Assembly: GCA_029243025.1 (NCBI GenBank) | Contig: JAQWSU010000010.1 | Span: forward strand, 1-64,000 | From: Pirellulaceae bacterium | GTDB taxonomy: Bacteria > Planctomycetota > Planctomycetia > Pirellulales > Pirellulaceae | Direction of reading: 5' to 3' | Length of the DNA: 64,000 bases | In this document: piece by piece, positions 9,414-17,541 of the stretch | How positions within the stretch are numbered: position 1 is the stretch's first letter | Layout of the letters: each line of letters starts with the position of its first letter | The notes under the pieces: model-generated | Databases searched by the model: none | What the model saw: the letters and a program-made list of their open reading frames with translations, nothing else | What the model was told of the DNA's origin: nothing | Made by a program: the position numbers and the translations under genes

Positions 9414-10376
9414 ATGACTAGAACTCTGAGCCGACAAGCGTATCAGCAAGTATCCAGAGTTCTTATGGTGGGCGCACTCTATCTCAGTGTATCGGTCGCC
9501 TGGAACGTGACATGCACAGCCGAAGAAACGGAGAATCGTTCGATTCAAGTCGTCATCTGGGACGAGCAACAACCCTCCCAAAAACGTGCTTATCAGATTT
9601 TCTTGGGTGAATACCTTCGCGATTATCTCATCCGTCGCCCAGGCCTCGACGTTCAATTAGTCACAATTGACCATCCCGAGAAGGGACTCAGCAAAGAGGT
9701 CTTAGATCAGTGTGATGTGCTTGTTTGGTGGGGGCACGTCCGCAACGGTGAAGTTTCGGTCGATGAAGCAAAACCGATTGTCGATCGCATCAAGCAGGGA
9801 AAGCTCGGCCTGCTCGCTTTGCATTCAGCTCATTGGGCGACGCCATTTGTCTGGGCGATGCACGAGCGAGCAAAACAGGACGCGATCCAAGCTTTACCCG
9901 TTTCAGAACGCAACGATGCTCAAATAAAATTTATCGGCCAGATCGAGCGCAAAGCGCCCCCGCGTTCGGCCTCATTGACACCCCAAGTGAACTCGACCAC
10001 AAAAGAAGATGGCTCGACCATCATTCGCATGACGAGACCCAACTGCTGCTTTCCCGCCTACAAGAATCACGGTTTGAGTAGCCAGATCACGACACGATTA
10101 CCGAATCACCCAATTGCGGCTGGGATTCCCACAAAATTCACGTTGAAACATACCGAAATGTATGACGAACCGTTTCACGTACCGACTCCCGACCAAGTCA
10201 TCTTCGAAGAACGATGGGAGGCGGGTCAATTCTTCCGTAGCGGGTCCGTCTGGAAAGTGGGCCAAGGCGAAGTATTCTATTTTCGTCCTGGACACGAAAC
10301 CCATGCGGTCTACACCGAAGCCATTCCACGACAGATTGTGGAAAATGCAATTCGCTGGCTCGGACGAGACAAATAG
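9414..10376 (+). CDS. ThuA-like domain protein, exported
   Basis: About 320 residues with an N-terminal signal peptide (hydrophobic to about residue 30, cleavage near the TCTAEE region). The body matches the ThuA (trehalose-utilisation) fold, a class I glutamine-amidotransferase-like domain: IQVVIWDEQQPSQK near the start, DVLVWWGHVRNG, LLALHSAHW, the HTEMYDEPF segment and a C-terminal VWKVGQGEVFYFRPGHE followed by ENAIRWLGR. Family members occur in sugar and glycoside catabolic loci. The location 200 bases after the dehydrogenase, same strand, fits a periplasmic sugar-oxidation pathway, but that link is inferred. ATG 9414 is preferred over GTG 9405 because AAAGG at 9397-9401 is better spaced for it. 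Confidence 0.82.
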   Translation: MTRTLSRQAYQQVSRVLMVGALYLSVSVAWNVTCTAEETENRSIQVVIWDEQQPSQKRAYQIFLGEYLRDYLIRRPGLDVQLVTIDHPEKGLSKEVLDQCDVLVWWGHVRNGEVSVDEAKPIVDRIKQGKLGLLALHSAHWATPFVWAMHERAKQDAIQALPVSERNDAQIKFIGQIERKAPPRSASLTPQVNSTTKEDGSTIIRMTRPNCCFPAYKNHGLSSQITTRLPNHPIAAGIPTKFTLKHTEMYDEPFHVPTPDQVIFEERWEAGQFFRSGSVWKVGQGEVFYFRPGHETHAVYTEAIPRQIVENAIRWLGRDK

Positions 10377-10409
10377 AGGGTCCGCGCTGGGACGGGCCCC
10401 GAGGTCGAC

Positions 10410-11747
10410 CTAGGTGTCAGCCGCCAACAAACTGGCTAACGTTTCCTTTTGGACGATTTGTTTCTGCGCCAAACGCAACCGATCGGTCAATGCGGATCGA
10501 TTCACCATTTGCTGATCGACCATTTCATACCCCACCTGAATCAGCTCTGCCGCAGAAACTTGATCGGGCGCCCTCGCGAGGGCGTAGGCAGGCTTGCTGC
10601 CAGCCACCTCATGGAGAATTCGCCTTTTGGTCAATTGCTCGGCCATTTCTTCGACCAACCCCTTCGGCAACGAGGTTGCATCAACGAGATCATCCACGGT
10701 GGAACTCTCCCCGGCCTCAAACTTGCGGGCCACGGTTTCAGTCAGCAAGACCACGGTGGTCGGCTCGACCACCATCGCAAATGATGAAAGTGGTCCGTGA
10801 ACGGCAAAACGCCCGCCATGCATCGCCTGCGTGATTGCCGATACTTCGAGACCAAAAAGAACGACGAGCCACATCAAATAAACCCAGAACATGAAAAGGG
10901 GCACCAGCCCCAACGAACCGTACAACTGACTAATGGAAAGCGCATTCTGCAGATACGCACCGAAAGTTCGCTTCCCAATCTCAAGCAGCACGGCAGCTAC
11001 TAAGGCTCCCATGAACGCAGCCTTGAATTTCACCTGAGTGTTGGGGAGCGCCAAATAAACAAGCAACATCACGATCCATAGAATGAACAGGCTCCAAATC
11101 AGGCTCGTCAGCGATGACACCCAACCCCAAACTTCAATCCGCGCGAAAGACGCATCAATTCGATTGTTCAAGTAAGCCCCTAACACCAACACGAGTGGAC
11201 CAACGGTCAACATGAACCAATACATCGGCACGCGCCGCGTCCAGGGACGTCCACGCTGGACGCGGTAGATGGTATTAAAACTATTTTCAACGGAAACAAC
11301 CAAGCCAATTGCCGCATAGATGGTCACCAGTACTCCCACCCATCCAATCGCCGCAACATTGACTTGACTCGCCTCTTGAAAGCGTTGTTGAAGCCAAACG
11401 TCAAGATTTTCGGATGCAACACCTGTTCCCAACCGAGGCACGACGCGGACATCCGTCAACCCGGCTGCAGCGAGCAGATGGTTTAGTGGTTCAACAAACC
11501 AACTTTCCATTCCCATGGCTTTGACTACAACGGTTGCCACCACCATCACCGGCAGCAGACTGAAGAGAGTTCGAAAAGCTAGTTCACCCGCCATTTGCGG
11601 AGCTCGATCGTAATTCAGCTGCAACAATCCACAGCGACCAAGATCATACAGGTAACGAGCCGTCCGCTGCCAACGATCCAATTCATCACGAGGCTGACTG
11701 ATCGCTTGCCTCAATCGCTCGATCATCAGGTTGATGAATTTCCGCAT
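10410..11747 (-). CDS. YihY/BrkB family inner-membrane protein
   Basis: A 445-residue polytopic membrane protein of the YihY (UPF0761, formerly linked to ribonuclease BN) family. The typical opening is present (YDRAPQMAGELAFRTLFSLLPVMVV, about 44-68), followed by about six hydrophobic segments up to residue about 315. The last 130 residues are soluble and resemble a winged-helix-like domain (TVDDLVDATSLPKGLVEEMAEQL), which many planctomycete and proteobacterial members carry. Biochemical role is not established for the family; it is not a nuclease on current evidence. The gene converges with the ThuA-like gene, 33 bases apart. The N-terminal 40 residues are charged and cytoplasmic. Confidence 0.85.
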   Translation of the reverse strand: MRKFINLMIERLRQAISQPRDELDRWQRTARYLYDLGRCGLLQLNYDRAPQMAGELAFRTLFSLLPVMVVATVVVKAMGMESWFVEPLNHLLAAAGLTDVRVVPRLGTGVASENLDVWLQQRFQEASQVNVAAIGWVGVLVTIYAAIGLVVSVENSFNTIYRVQRGRPWTRRVPMYWFMLTVGPLVLVLGAYLNNRIDASFARIEVWGWVSSLTSLIWSLFILWIVMLLVYLALPNTQVKFKAAFMGALVAAVLLEIGKRTFGAYLQNALSISQLYGSLGLVPLFMFWVYLMWLVVLFGLEVSAITQAMHGGRFAVHGPLSSFAMVVEPTTVVLLTETVARKFEAGESSTVDDLVDATSLPKGLVEEMAEQLTKRRILHEVAGSKPAYALARAPDQVSAAELIQVGYEMVDQQMVNRSALTDRLRLAQKQIVQKETLASLLAADT

Positions 11748-12028
11748 TCCGAATCCCTCTCGATAAATTGGACTTCTACCACAACGCCGATCGACGCCAC
11801 TACAGATTATTAAGTCTGAGCTGATTTCTGCGAAGACCGACTTCGGTGAAAACCGAGCGGCGATCCACCAATCGGGAAAATACTCTCCATCGCTAGTCTA
11901 TGTTCTGATTTGAGTCGATTGAACCGTTTTTGCTCTCGCCCACCTCATGACCATGAAAAGGGTCGCTCCCTAGCCCCACCGTCCTGCATGACCGCCTTGA
12001 TCAGCACCGATACATTCAGCACCGAGCA

Positions 12029-12630
12029 TTATGGATCCTGGTTGAGTAGAGCCTGAACTTTTAATTCCAACAGGTCCGTCAACTCAGCAGCAGCCGCCTT
12101 GGAACGTTTGCCCCCTCCACTCGGATCGGATCATCAAAGGCGATCGTCACGCGACGAGTGCCACGAATTGTTGCGGTTGGCTGAATCAAATCCTCTTCAA
12201 ATTTACCGAGCGTGTCCGCCATGCGTTCCACGGTAGGCAATTGGGGCACCTCATCGCCCGGATAGCTAAACACTTGGCTGACAAAACACAGGTCATCCAA
12301 ATCATCATCGAGCTGTCCCAGTTCTACCGAATCGTGCGTCGACATTTTGATCGCTTCAAAACGATCAAGAATTCGCCTCCGCACTTCTCTGATTCGCTCT
12401 GGTAAGGTCGAATCCCCAGAATGACAGTGATAACGTATTTCGATATGACCTAGCACATCCTCGGTCAACAATCCAATCCTCTCAGGAAGCGTTCCTTGCC
12501 CCACAACATTCACCAGACGTTGCTGCATGAATTGCATCCGACGCCGAAATGGTCGCGACAATCGCACAAACCATGGACTCATTTTAGGCTTCCACCACTT
12601 CGGTGGTGGACCCGTGAGGTAGGGATTCAT
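12029..12630 (-). pseudogene. decayed lysophospholipid acyltransferase-like gene (core deleted, 3' frameshift)
   Basis: The open frame (183 codons, 12630 to 12079) begins with MNPYLTGPPPKWWKPKMSP, which I recognise as the opening of planctomycete 1-acylglycerol-phosphate-acyltransferase-like proteins, and ends with the family's C-terminal part (PERI repeats, FSYPG, TVERMADTLGKFEED, RRVTIAFDDPI). The catalytic core normally lying between, with its HX4D and FPEG motifs, is absent: residue about 43 runs straight into the C-terminal region. Near 12111-12115 a run of five C (G on the coding strand) shifts the frame. Reading one extra G there restores KRSKAAAAELTDLLELKVQ and a stop at 12029-12031, a sensible family C-terminus. 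I infer two lesions, a deletion of roughly 200 codons and a homopolymer frameshift. A small functional non-catalytic protein is possible but less likely. Confidence 0.6.
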
Positions 12631-13125
12631 TGTCGTTGATACCTTCTTACGATCGGTTGTCGCTCAGAACCTCCGTTAGACTCATCGCCTCGCAACGCTT
12701 CGCACATGGCGCAAAATGGGAATCGTTATTCACTCAGAGCCCACTCCTTCTGATGTGATGCGCCGCACCCAAAACTTCATCCTATCAATTCATTTTGACT
12801 CGTGACAAGCAAGACCAACAACCTGCCAAACCTCCCAATTTTCACCCACGGGTCGCGGCGAATCACGAAATAGAACAAAACGAGATGCATCGAGTAGCCG
12901 TTTCCTTACGACGAAACTCCGTTATCGAGCGTCGCAACGCGACACAACCAAGCGAAATCTGGCACTGCCAGAGTGTTCTGGATGAATGTTCCTGCACCCG
13001 CTATCGACAAATGAACTAGAATTCAGTGTAGAGTTCTGCAGTCCAGATAGGCCAGCGGTGACTCGTTTTCTCCATCTATTTCGATCCGAACCGGTTCCAT
13101 CGCATCATCACAGCGGAGATCCTCG
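12631..13125. other. intergenic region
   Basis: Nearly 500 bases between the divergent acyltransferase remnant and the beta-propeller gene. One 74-codon plus-strand frame is present but has no recognisable family, so I treat it as chance. GGAG at about 13117-13120 serves the downstream gene. No hairpin or repeat stands out. Confidence 0.35.
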
Positions 13126-14370
13126 ATGCTCTTTCGTTTTCTCATGATTATGAGGCTCGTCTGCTTGTTCAGCCTCGCGGTGACTCACTTGGAAACTGCG
13201 GTTTCAGCAACGGAGCACTGGCCTCAGTGGCGAGGATCAACTTTTGATGGTCAGACAATCGACCAGAGTGAGTTGCCAACACGTTGGTCGGACGACTCCA
13301 TTGTCTGGCGAACGAGGCTGCCCGGCATCGGACAATCCACTCCCATCGTTTGGGGTCAGCGACTCTTTGTCACATCCGCAACCACAACCGGCAAACAGCG
13401 CAGCGTACACTGCCTCGATGCTGAGTCTGGAAAAATCATCTGGACCCAAGTCATCACCTGTGCCGATCCGGCGAAACAACACCGCATGAACACCTATGCC
13501 TCGGCCAGTTGCGTAACGGACGGTACACGAGTTGTTGCATGCTTCGGACGAGCGGGCATTCACTGCTTCGATCTCGACGGTACGCCACTCTGGTCACGCA
13601 CCCACCTGAGTCGCTTCCAAGGTCCGTGGGGCACGGCGGCTTCCCCAACGATCGTTGACGGGCTAGTCATTCAAAACTGTGATGCAGACCAAGACGCATT
13701 TCTAATCGCATTCGACAAACAGACGGGAAAAACTGTTTGGAAAACCAAGCGAGACGACTTCCGTGGCTGGAGCACACCTTTCGTAATTCAAGTCGGCGAT
13801 CGACACGAGCTAATCTTGAATGGGCATCGGGGAATTCGTGGCTATGATCCTGAAACCGGAATAGAACGGTGGTTTTGTCAAAGCTTTAACGGGCGCGGTG
13901 CGCCGACTCCGGTTTTCATCAAAGGCCTGCTAATCGTTCTCAATGGAAAACCTGGCGACATCTACGCGGTTCAACCCGGCGGAACGGGGGACGTCACGAA
14001 AACACATCTAGCATGGCACACTCGACGTAGCGGTCGAGACTTGCCCTCGCCCACCGTCTCAGCTGGAAAGATTTTCACGGTAGGTCTCCGTGGAATTGCA
14101 ACCAGTTACGAGCTGGAAACCGGTGCAGAATTGTGGAGAGAACGCTTGGGAGGCATTTACGCTGCTTCCCCCATCGTAGTCGATGGAAAATTTCTCGTTC
14201 TCAATGAAAACGGAAAATGCTTTGTGATCCAACCCGACTCAAAACTGAACATCGTCAATACAAACGAACTCGAATCCGCACGAGGCGAAATGTTTCGAGC
14301 CTCAATTGCACCCTATAAAAACCGGCTGATATTACGATCCGATCGAGCAATGTACTGCGTCAGCGACTAA
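13126..14370 (+). CDS. PQQ-binding-like beta-propeller repeat protein, exported
   Basis: A 414-residue protein with a signal peptide (about 1-28, ending in TAVSA) followed by WPQWRGSTFDGQTID, the usual opening of planctomycete PQQ-like propeller proteins. Repeated blades carry the W-motif, for example HCLDAESGKIIWTQV, FDKQTGKTVWKTKRDD and YELETGAELWRERLGG, giving about seven to eight blades across the whole chain. Such proteins resemble BamB and the propeller of quinoprotein dehydrogenases. No dehydrogenase active-site features or haem motif are evident, so catalytic activity should not be assumed; a periplasmic binding or scaffold role is the cautious reading. GGAG precedes the ATG. The gene ends two bases from the convergent hydrolase gene. 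Confidence 0.82.
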   Translation: MLFRFLMIMRLVCLFSLAVTHLETAVSATEHWPQWRGSTFDGQTIDQSELPTRWSDDSIVWRTRLPGIGQSTPIVWGQRLFVTSATTTGKQRSVHCLDAESGKIIWTQVITCADPAKQHRMNTYASASCVTDGTRVVACFGRAGIHCFDLDGTPLWSRTHLSRFQGPWGTAASPTIVDGLVIQNCDADQDAFLIAFDKQTGKTVWKTKRDDFRGWSTPFVIQVGDRHELILNGHRGIRGYDPETGIERWFCQSFNGRGAPTPVFIKGLLIVLNGKPGDIYAVQPGGTGDVTKTHLAWHTRRSGRDLPSPTVSAGKIFTVGLRGIATSYELETGAELWRERLGGIYAASPIVVDGKFLVLNENGKCFVIQPDSKLNIVNTNELESARGEMFRASIAPYKNRLILRSDRAMYCVSD

Positions 14371-14372
14371 GC

Positions 14373-15398
14373 TCATTTGGCTTTCACTCGGTCGAAATCG
14401 ATAACCCAATCCACAATTCGCCAATCCATCCAATGCCAATCCGCGTCGGTGGATGAATCGCGGGTGCCGACGTACCCCAAATGGCCACCATCCTTCGTTA
14501 CCATTAACTGAACAGCGGTTGGTAACTCCGTCACACCAAATGATTCGATCGGAACTAGCGGATCATCAGCGGCAGTCAAAAGTCGCGTTGGGATCGTCAC
14601 CTGGCTCAGCTGTTGGTAGGTGCTACAACGCGTGTAATAATCTTTAACGTCGACGAATCCCCCGAGCGGAGCCGTGAACATTGCATCAAACTCGTACAGC
14701 GTGCGAGGGCGGAACCCCTGACGAAAAAGCTCAAATGCCGGATCCCCAACTTGCCGATTCTTAACATAACGCATTAAACTACGCACAAATGACAAATCAT
14801 AAATGCGATTCCAACCGCGGCCAATGTTCTGACTACACCGCATGAGGTCAATCGGAGGCGCAACAGCAATCGCTGAATCGATTCCACCCACTCGACCCTC
14901 TTTCAATTCCACAAGCATCTTTAACAAAATCGCCGCACCGAGAGAAAATCCGACCACAGTTACCGGGGACGGCCCACAAAGCTGTTGAAGCTGGAGCAAT
15001 GTCTGTCGTACGTCGTCACTGCGACCCGCATGAAATGTTTGGGTGGCAAGCGTAGCGCCCGCGCCACATCCGCGTTGATCAAGGCGAAACACGCGAAATC
15101 CACGCAGGCAAAGTTTGCTCGCGATCCGACTCATGTAGCCACTGTCATGGCAGCCAGCCAAACCATGAAGAAGCAAGACGACACGATCCCCCGTTTTCCA
15201 TGGGTCCGGTCGATTATCATGCACCACCAATTGGTCACCGTCAGGTAGCTCTACGCGGTGTTGCGTGGCAGCGTCTGGCGACCGCCGCCAGAGGTAGGCC
15301 CCAGCCAATGTTTGAAGATGTCCTCCTCGGAACAGGGGATGCGGCACAAAGGCAGGAACGGCGGCAGGAACGGCGGCAGGAACGGCGACTTTTGGCAT
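14373..15398 (-). CDS. YheT-type alpha/beta hydrolase
   Basis: A 341-residue cytoplasmic alpha/beta hydrolase of the YheT/EMB8 family. The family signature at the N-terminus is clear (HPLFRGGHLQTLAGAYLWRR, about 21-40), followed by the oxyanion segment LLLHGLAGCHDSGYM, DQRGCGAG and the nucleophile elbow VVGFSLGAAILLK. The acid and His are placed in LLTAADDPLVP and TKDGGHLGYVG near the C-terminus. Substrates of the family are poorly known esters. Before the conserved region sits a short low-complexity stretch of AVPA units encoded by an in-frame 12-bp tandem repeat (15351-15386); it is the only odd feature. The start is the ATG at 15398. Confidence 0.88.
   Translation of the reverse strand: MPKVAVPAAVPAAVPAFVPHPLFRGGHLQTLAGAYLWRRSPDAATQHRVELPDGDQLVVHDNRPDPWKTGDRVVLLLHGLAGCHDSGYMSRIASKLCLRGFRVFRLDQRGCGAGATLATQTFHAGRSDDVRQTLLQLQQLCGPSPVTVVGFSLGAAILLKMLVELKEGRVGGIDSAIAVAPPIDLMRCSQNIGRGWNRIYDLSFVRSLMRYVKNRQVGDPAFELFRQGFRPRTLYEFDAMFTAPLGGFVDVKDYYTRCSTYQQLSQVTIPTRLLTAADDPLVPIESFGVTELPTAVQLMVTKDGGHLGYVGTRDSSTDADWHWMDWRIVDWVIDFDRVKAK
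15351..15386. repeat. 12-bp tandem repeat, three copies, in frame
   Basis: Three perfect copies of GGCAGGAACGGC lie inside the start of the YheT-type hydrolase and encode its AVPA repeats. Being a multiple of three, copy changes would lengthen or shorten the N-terminus without breaking the frame. Confidence 0.85.
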
Positions 15399-15689
15399 GA
15401 TTTAGTAACACCTGGAAAACAGCCGCTATTTCAGAAGCAGCACCAACAGTAAGATAGGATCTTTACGACCATCGACCAATCCGTAAACTGGGACAGATCC
15501 GAAACGACCTGCGCGAGTTTCAGCCAACAAGTCCCTCTTTTCTCCCTTCGATTCGCTGAACGGAAGCAGTAGTTAAACCAGGATTGCCCTAACTGAAAGT
15601 AGGGAAACAAGGGTAATTCCCCCTTCCAGGCCTGCCTTCGCAGACCTTAATTTACCAGAGACATTCGCAACACTGCTGGAGACGGATTG

Positions 15690-16010
15690 ATGCACAGAAA
15701 TGCTGAGGAGCTTGCGGAAATCGAACGACACAAGTATTTCCTGAGTGAAAAAGAAGGACGCGATGTGGGCTGGGAGTTCGCCGAACAAGATTGGGAGGCC
15801 AACTTTGCCACCCAGTGGCGAGAAGATCAAGACTCCCGCGACTCCATGGGCCTTGAATCGGCGGTGGAGGTAGCCCAGGCCGTCGAGATCTCGGTTGACG
15901 ATGCGCCGGCCGATTCCAACCTCCGGCTGGACCCGTCCGTTCCTGGGGCTTCCGGTCAATCAGGAGCTCTCAAGCGACTGTTTTCCAGATTGTTCGCCAA
16001 AAATAGTTGA
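15690..16010 (+). CDS. small hypothetical protein with EIERHKYFLSEKEGRDVGWE motif
   Basis: A 106-residue hydrophilic protein. I prefer the ATG at 15690, which has GGAG at 15678-15681, over the TTG at 15687. Residues about 9-37 (EIERHKYFLSEKEGRDVGWE, then FAEQDWE) form a motif I have seen in various small bacterial proteins and protein tails, with the pattern HK-x3-SEK-x-GRDVG; its role is not known to me. The middle is acidic and Ala/Val-rich and the last 15 residues are basic and amphipathic (LKRLFSRLFAKN). No signal peptide or membrane segment. It converges with the sigma factor gene. A perfect 11-bp hairpin lies between the two. Confidence 0.6.
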   Translation: MHRNAEELAEIERHKYFLSEKEGRDVGWEFAEQDWEANFATQWREDQDSRDSMGLESAVEVAQAVEISVDDAPADSNLRLDPSVPGASGQSGALKRLFSRLFAKNS

Positions 16011-16121
16011 AGCTTAACCACAACCTTTCTGCGGCGGGCTTGATCGAAGTGGCACGAACGGCGACTTCATCGCAATGGGGACGCTCTCCGCTCTCAAGAC
16101 CAACCCGTCAGACCGCGCAAT

Positions 16122-16148
16122 GCCTCCTCAGCCAATCGCTGAGGAGGC
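16122..16148. terminator. strong hairpin between convergent genes
   Basis: GCCTCCTCAGC (16122-16132) pairs perfectly with GCTGAGGAGGC (16138-16148) around a five-base loop. It lies 17 bases past the sigma factor stop on the minus strand and 112 past the small plus-strand gene. Neither side has a clear T-tract, so it may be a transcript-end or mRNA-stabilising hairpin, not a classical intrinsic terminator. Confidence 0.55.
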
Positions 16149-16164
16149 AAGCGGCGGCAGCGAA

Positions 16165-16740
16165 CTAGACGCTCACCCAAGGATCCACTTCCTTGGCCAA
16201 ACGTTTTCGTGCAACATGCAAACGGCGTTTGATCGTTCCGACAGGCGCGTCAAAGTGATCACTCATCTCGATCAGTGACTTGCCTCGCATGTAGAAGGCC
16301 TCAAGCGTATCACGATCCATCTCTCTGAGTCGCCGCAAACCACGGTGGACATGTGACGCTCGCTCACCCTCGACGAGTGTCGCATAGGGCGTTTGTGCTT
16401 CGACACAAGTTGCCTCAAGCGTTTGAGGCTCAGTCGGGATCACCGGAGGTCGACGGACCGCCCTATTGATGGCCATACGTTGGGCAATACTTCGCAGCCA
16501 GCCGCCAAAACACTCCGGTTGCCGCAGCTGGGCCAACTTCTGAATCGCCTGCAAGAAAACCTCCTGACAAAGCTCTTGAGCTTCATTTTCGTCCCCCAAT
16601 CGCCGTTGGGCGATGGCAAGGACATGACGTCGATAGCGAATGAATAGTTCGCCCATGGCGCCTCGATCGCCTCGCTGAGCGGAAATCACAAGCGCTGACA
16701 CGGTTAAGTTTTGAATTGGTTCGTCACTAGAATCTGACAT
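16165..16740 (-). CDS. ECF-type RNA polymerase sigma factor
   Basis: A 191-residue sigma-70 family protein of the extracytoplasmic-function type. Region 2 spans about 20-90 (DRGAMGELFIRYRRHVLAIA, NEAQELCQEVFLQAI, FGGWLRSIAQRMAINR) and region 4 spans about 130-180 (LRRLREMDRDTLEAFYMRG, then an HTH with MSDHFDAPVGTIKRRLHVAR). The linker is longer than in minimal ECF factors. GGGAG precedes the ATG at 16740. No anti-sigma factor gene with a recognisable zinc-binding or membrane-anchored domain is adjacent, so its control is not apparent. A possible small protein gene lies just upstream on the same strand. Confidence 0.88.
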   Translation of the reverse strand: MSDSSDEPIQNLTVSALVISAQRGDRGAMGELFIRYRRHVLAIAQRRLGDENEAQELCQEVFLQAIQKLAQLRQPECFGGWLRSIAQRMAINRAVRRPPVIPTEPQTLEATCVEAQTPYATLVEGERASHVHRGLRRLREMDRDTLEAFYMRGKSLIEMSDHFDAPVGTIKRRLHVARKRLAKEVDPWVSV

Positions 16741-16885
16741 GATTGGAATTCTCCCACCGAGAGATTAATTTCGTCCCAAGCAAAAAACCGCTTTCGACTT
16801 AAAACCAGACATGCATGCACGCAGGTTCAAGCGGAGCGGTAACCGAAGCGACTTCTCGAAAGATTTGGCACTAACTCGCGTTGAG

Positions 16886-17173
16886 TTAGCCTCTTTCGGC
16901 AATTCCATGCGAATGCATGGGTCGCATCGGATTCCAGCGCGGGTGAAGCGCATGCCTCGCGTGCGAGCCTCGACAGACTGGCACCAGGACAGGCTGACGC
17001 AACTCGAAGATCGGCAGCCATGCCACACGTTTCAATTCGTGTGTCGCCGATTCCGCAAGGAGACGGAGCCCAAGGAAACAACGGCGGACGCGTACCGTAG
17101 CTGACACACCGACGAGATCCTGGCGGACACCCGTAAAGATTTCGGTCATCGTGGCTGTAGTAATGCGTTGCAT
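16886..17173 (-). CDS. possible small protein upstream of the sigma factor
   Basis: A 95-codon frame with an unusually good ribosome-binding site (AAGGAG, six to seven bases before the ATG at 17173). The protein begins MQRITTATMTEIFTGVRQD and contains basic and hydrophobic patches but nothing I recognise. It lies 145 bases upstream of the ECF sigma gene on the same strand. Composition is not clearly that of a real protein (Cys, Arg, Pro and His rich near the end), so the start signal is the main evidence. Confidence 0.3.
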   Translation of the reverse strand: MQRITTATMTEIFTGVRQDLVGVSATVRVRRCFLGLRLLAESATHELKRVAWLPIFELRQPVLVPVCRGSHARHALHPRWNPMRPMHSHGIAERG

Positions 17174-17541
17174 GATTGTTCTCCTTGCGCTCAGCGCAGT
17201 GAGAGAAAACGAAAATCAAAATAGAAGGCGAGTAAGACGAGCAGCTTAGCTCCCACATTCCAACTCGACAATCTCCAAAACCCGCATCGACAAACGCGGG
17301 ATCCCCCGAGCTTAACACGACTCGCCAAGCGGGGCAAATAATCTAATCACCCCAAAGCCGCCGAACTATTAAAAAGCTCGTCGATAAACCTATAGACGTC
17401 GAATTCGACACGAAGTTCACGTCTTCGCCGGCTTTTCTGAAGTTTTTCCACTTACAACCCATGGGAACCAATCATCCGGGAGCTCAAATGACACCCCATA
17501 CAATGGGAGCAACTAACGGGATCAGCAAGTTTTCAGGCGGT
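17174..17541. other. intergenic region
   Basis: No credible gene. A short hairpin (CCCGC/GCGGG, about 17281-17299) is the only structure noted. A plus-strand ATG frame starting at 17461 is antisense to the neighbouring pseudogene and is not counted. Confidence 0.35.

Noticed and set aside
16827-17318. A 163-codon minus-strand frame
   Set aside because: No start signal and an implausible Cys/Ser/Arg-rich protein; the shorter frame at 16886-17173 has better start evidence.
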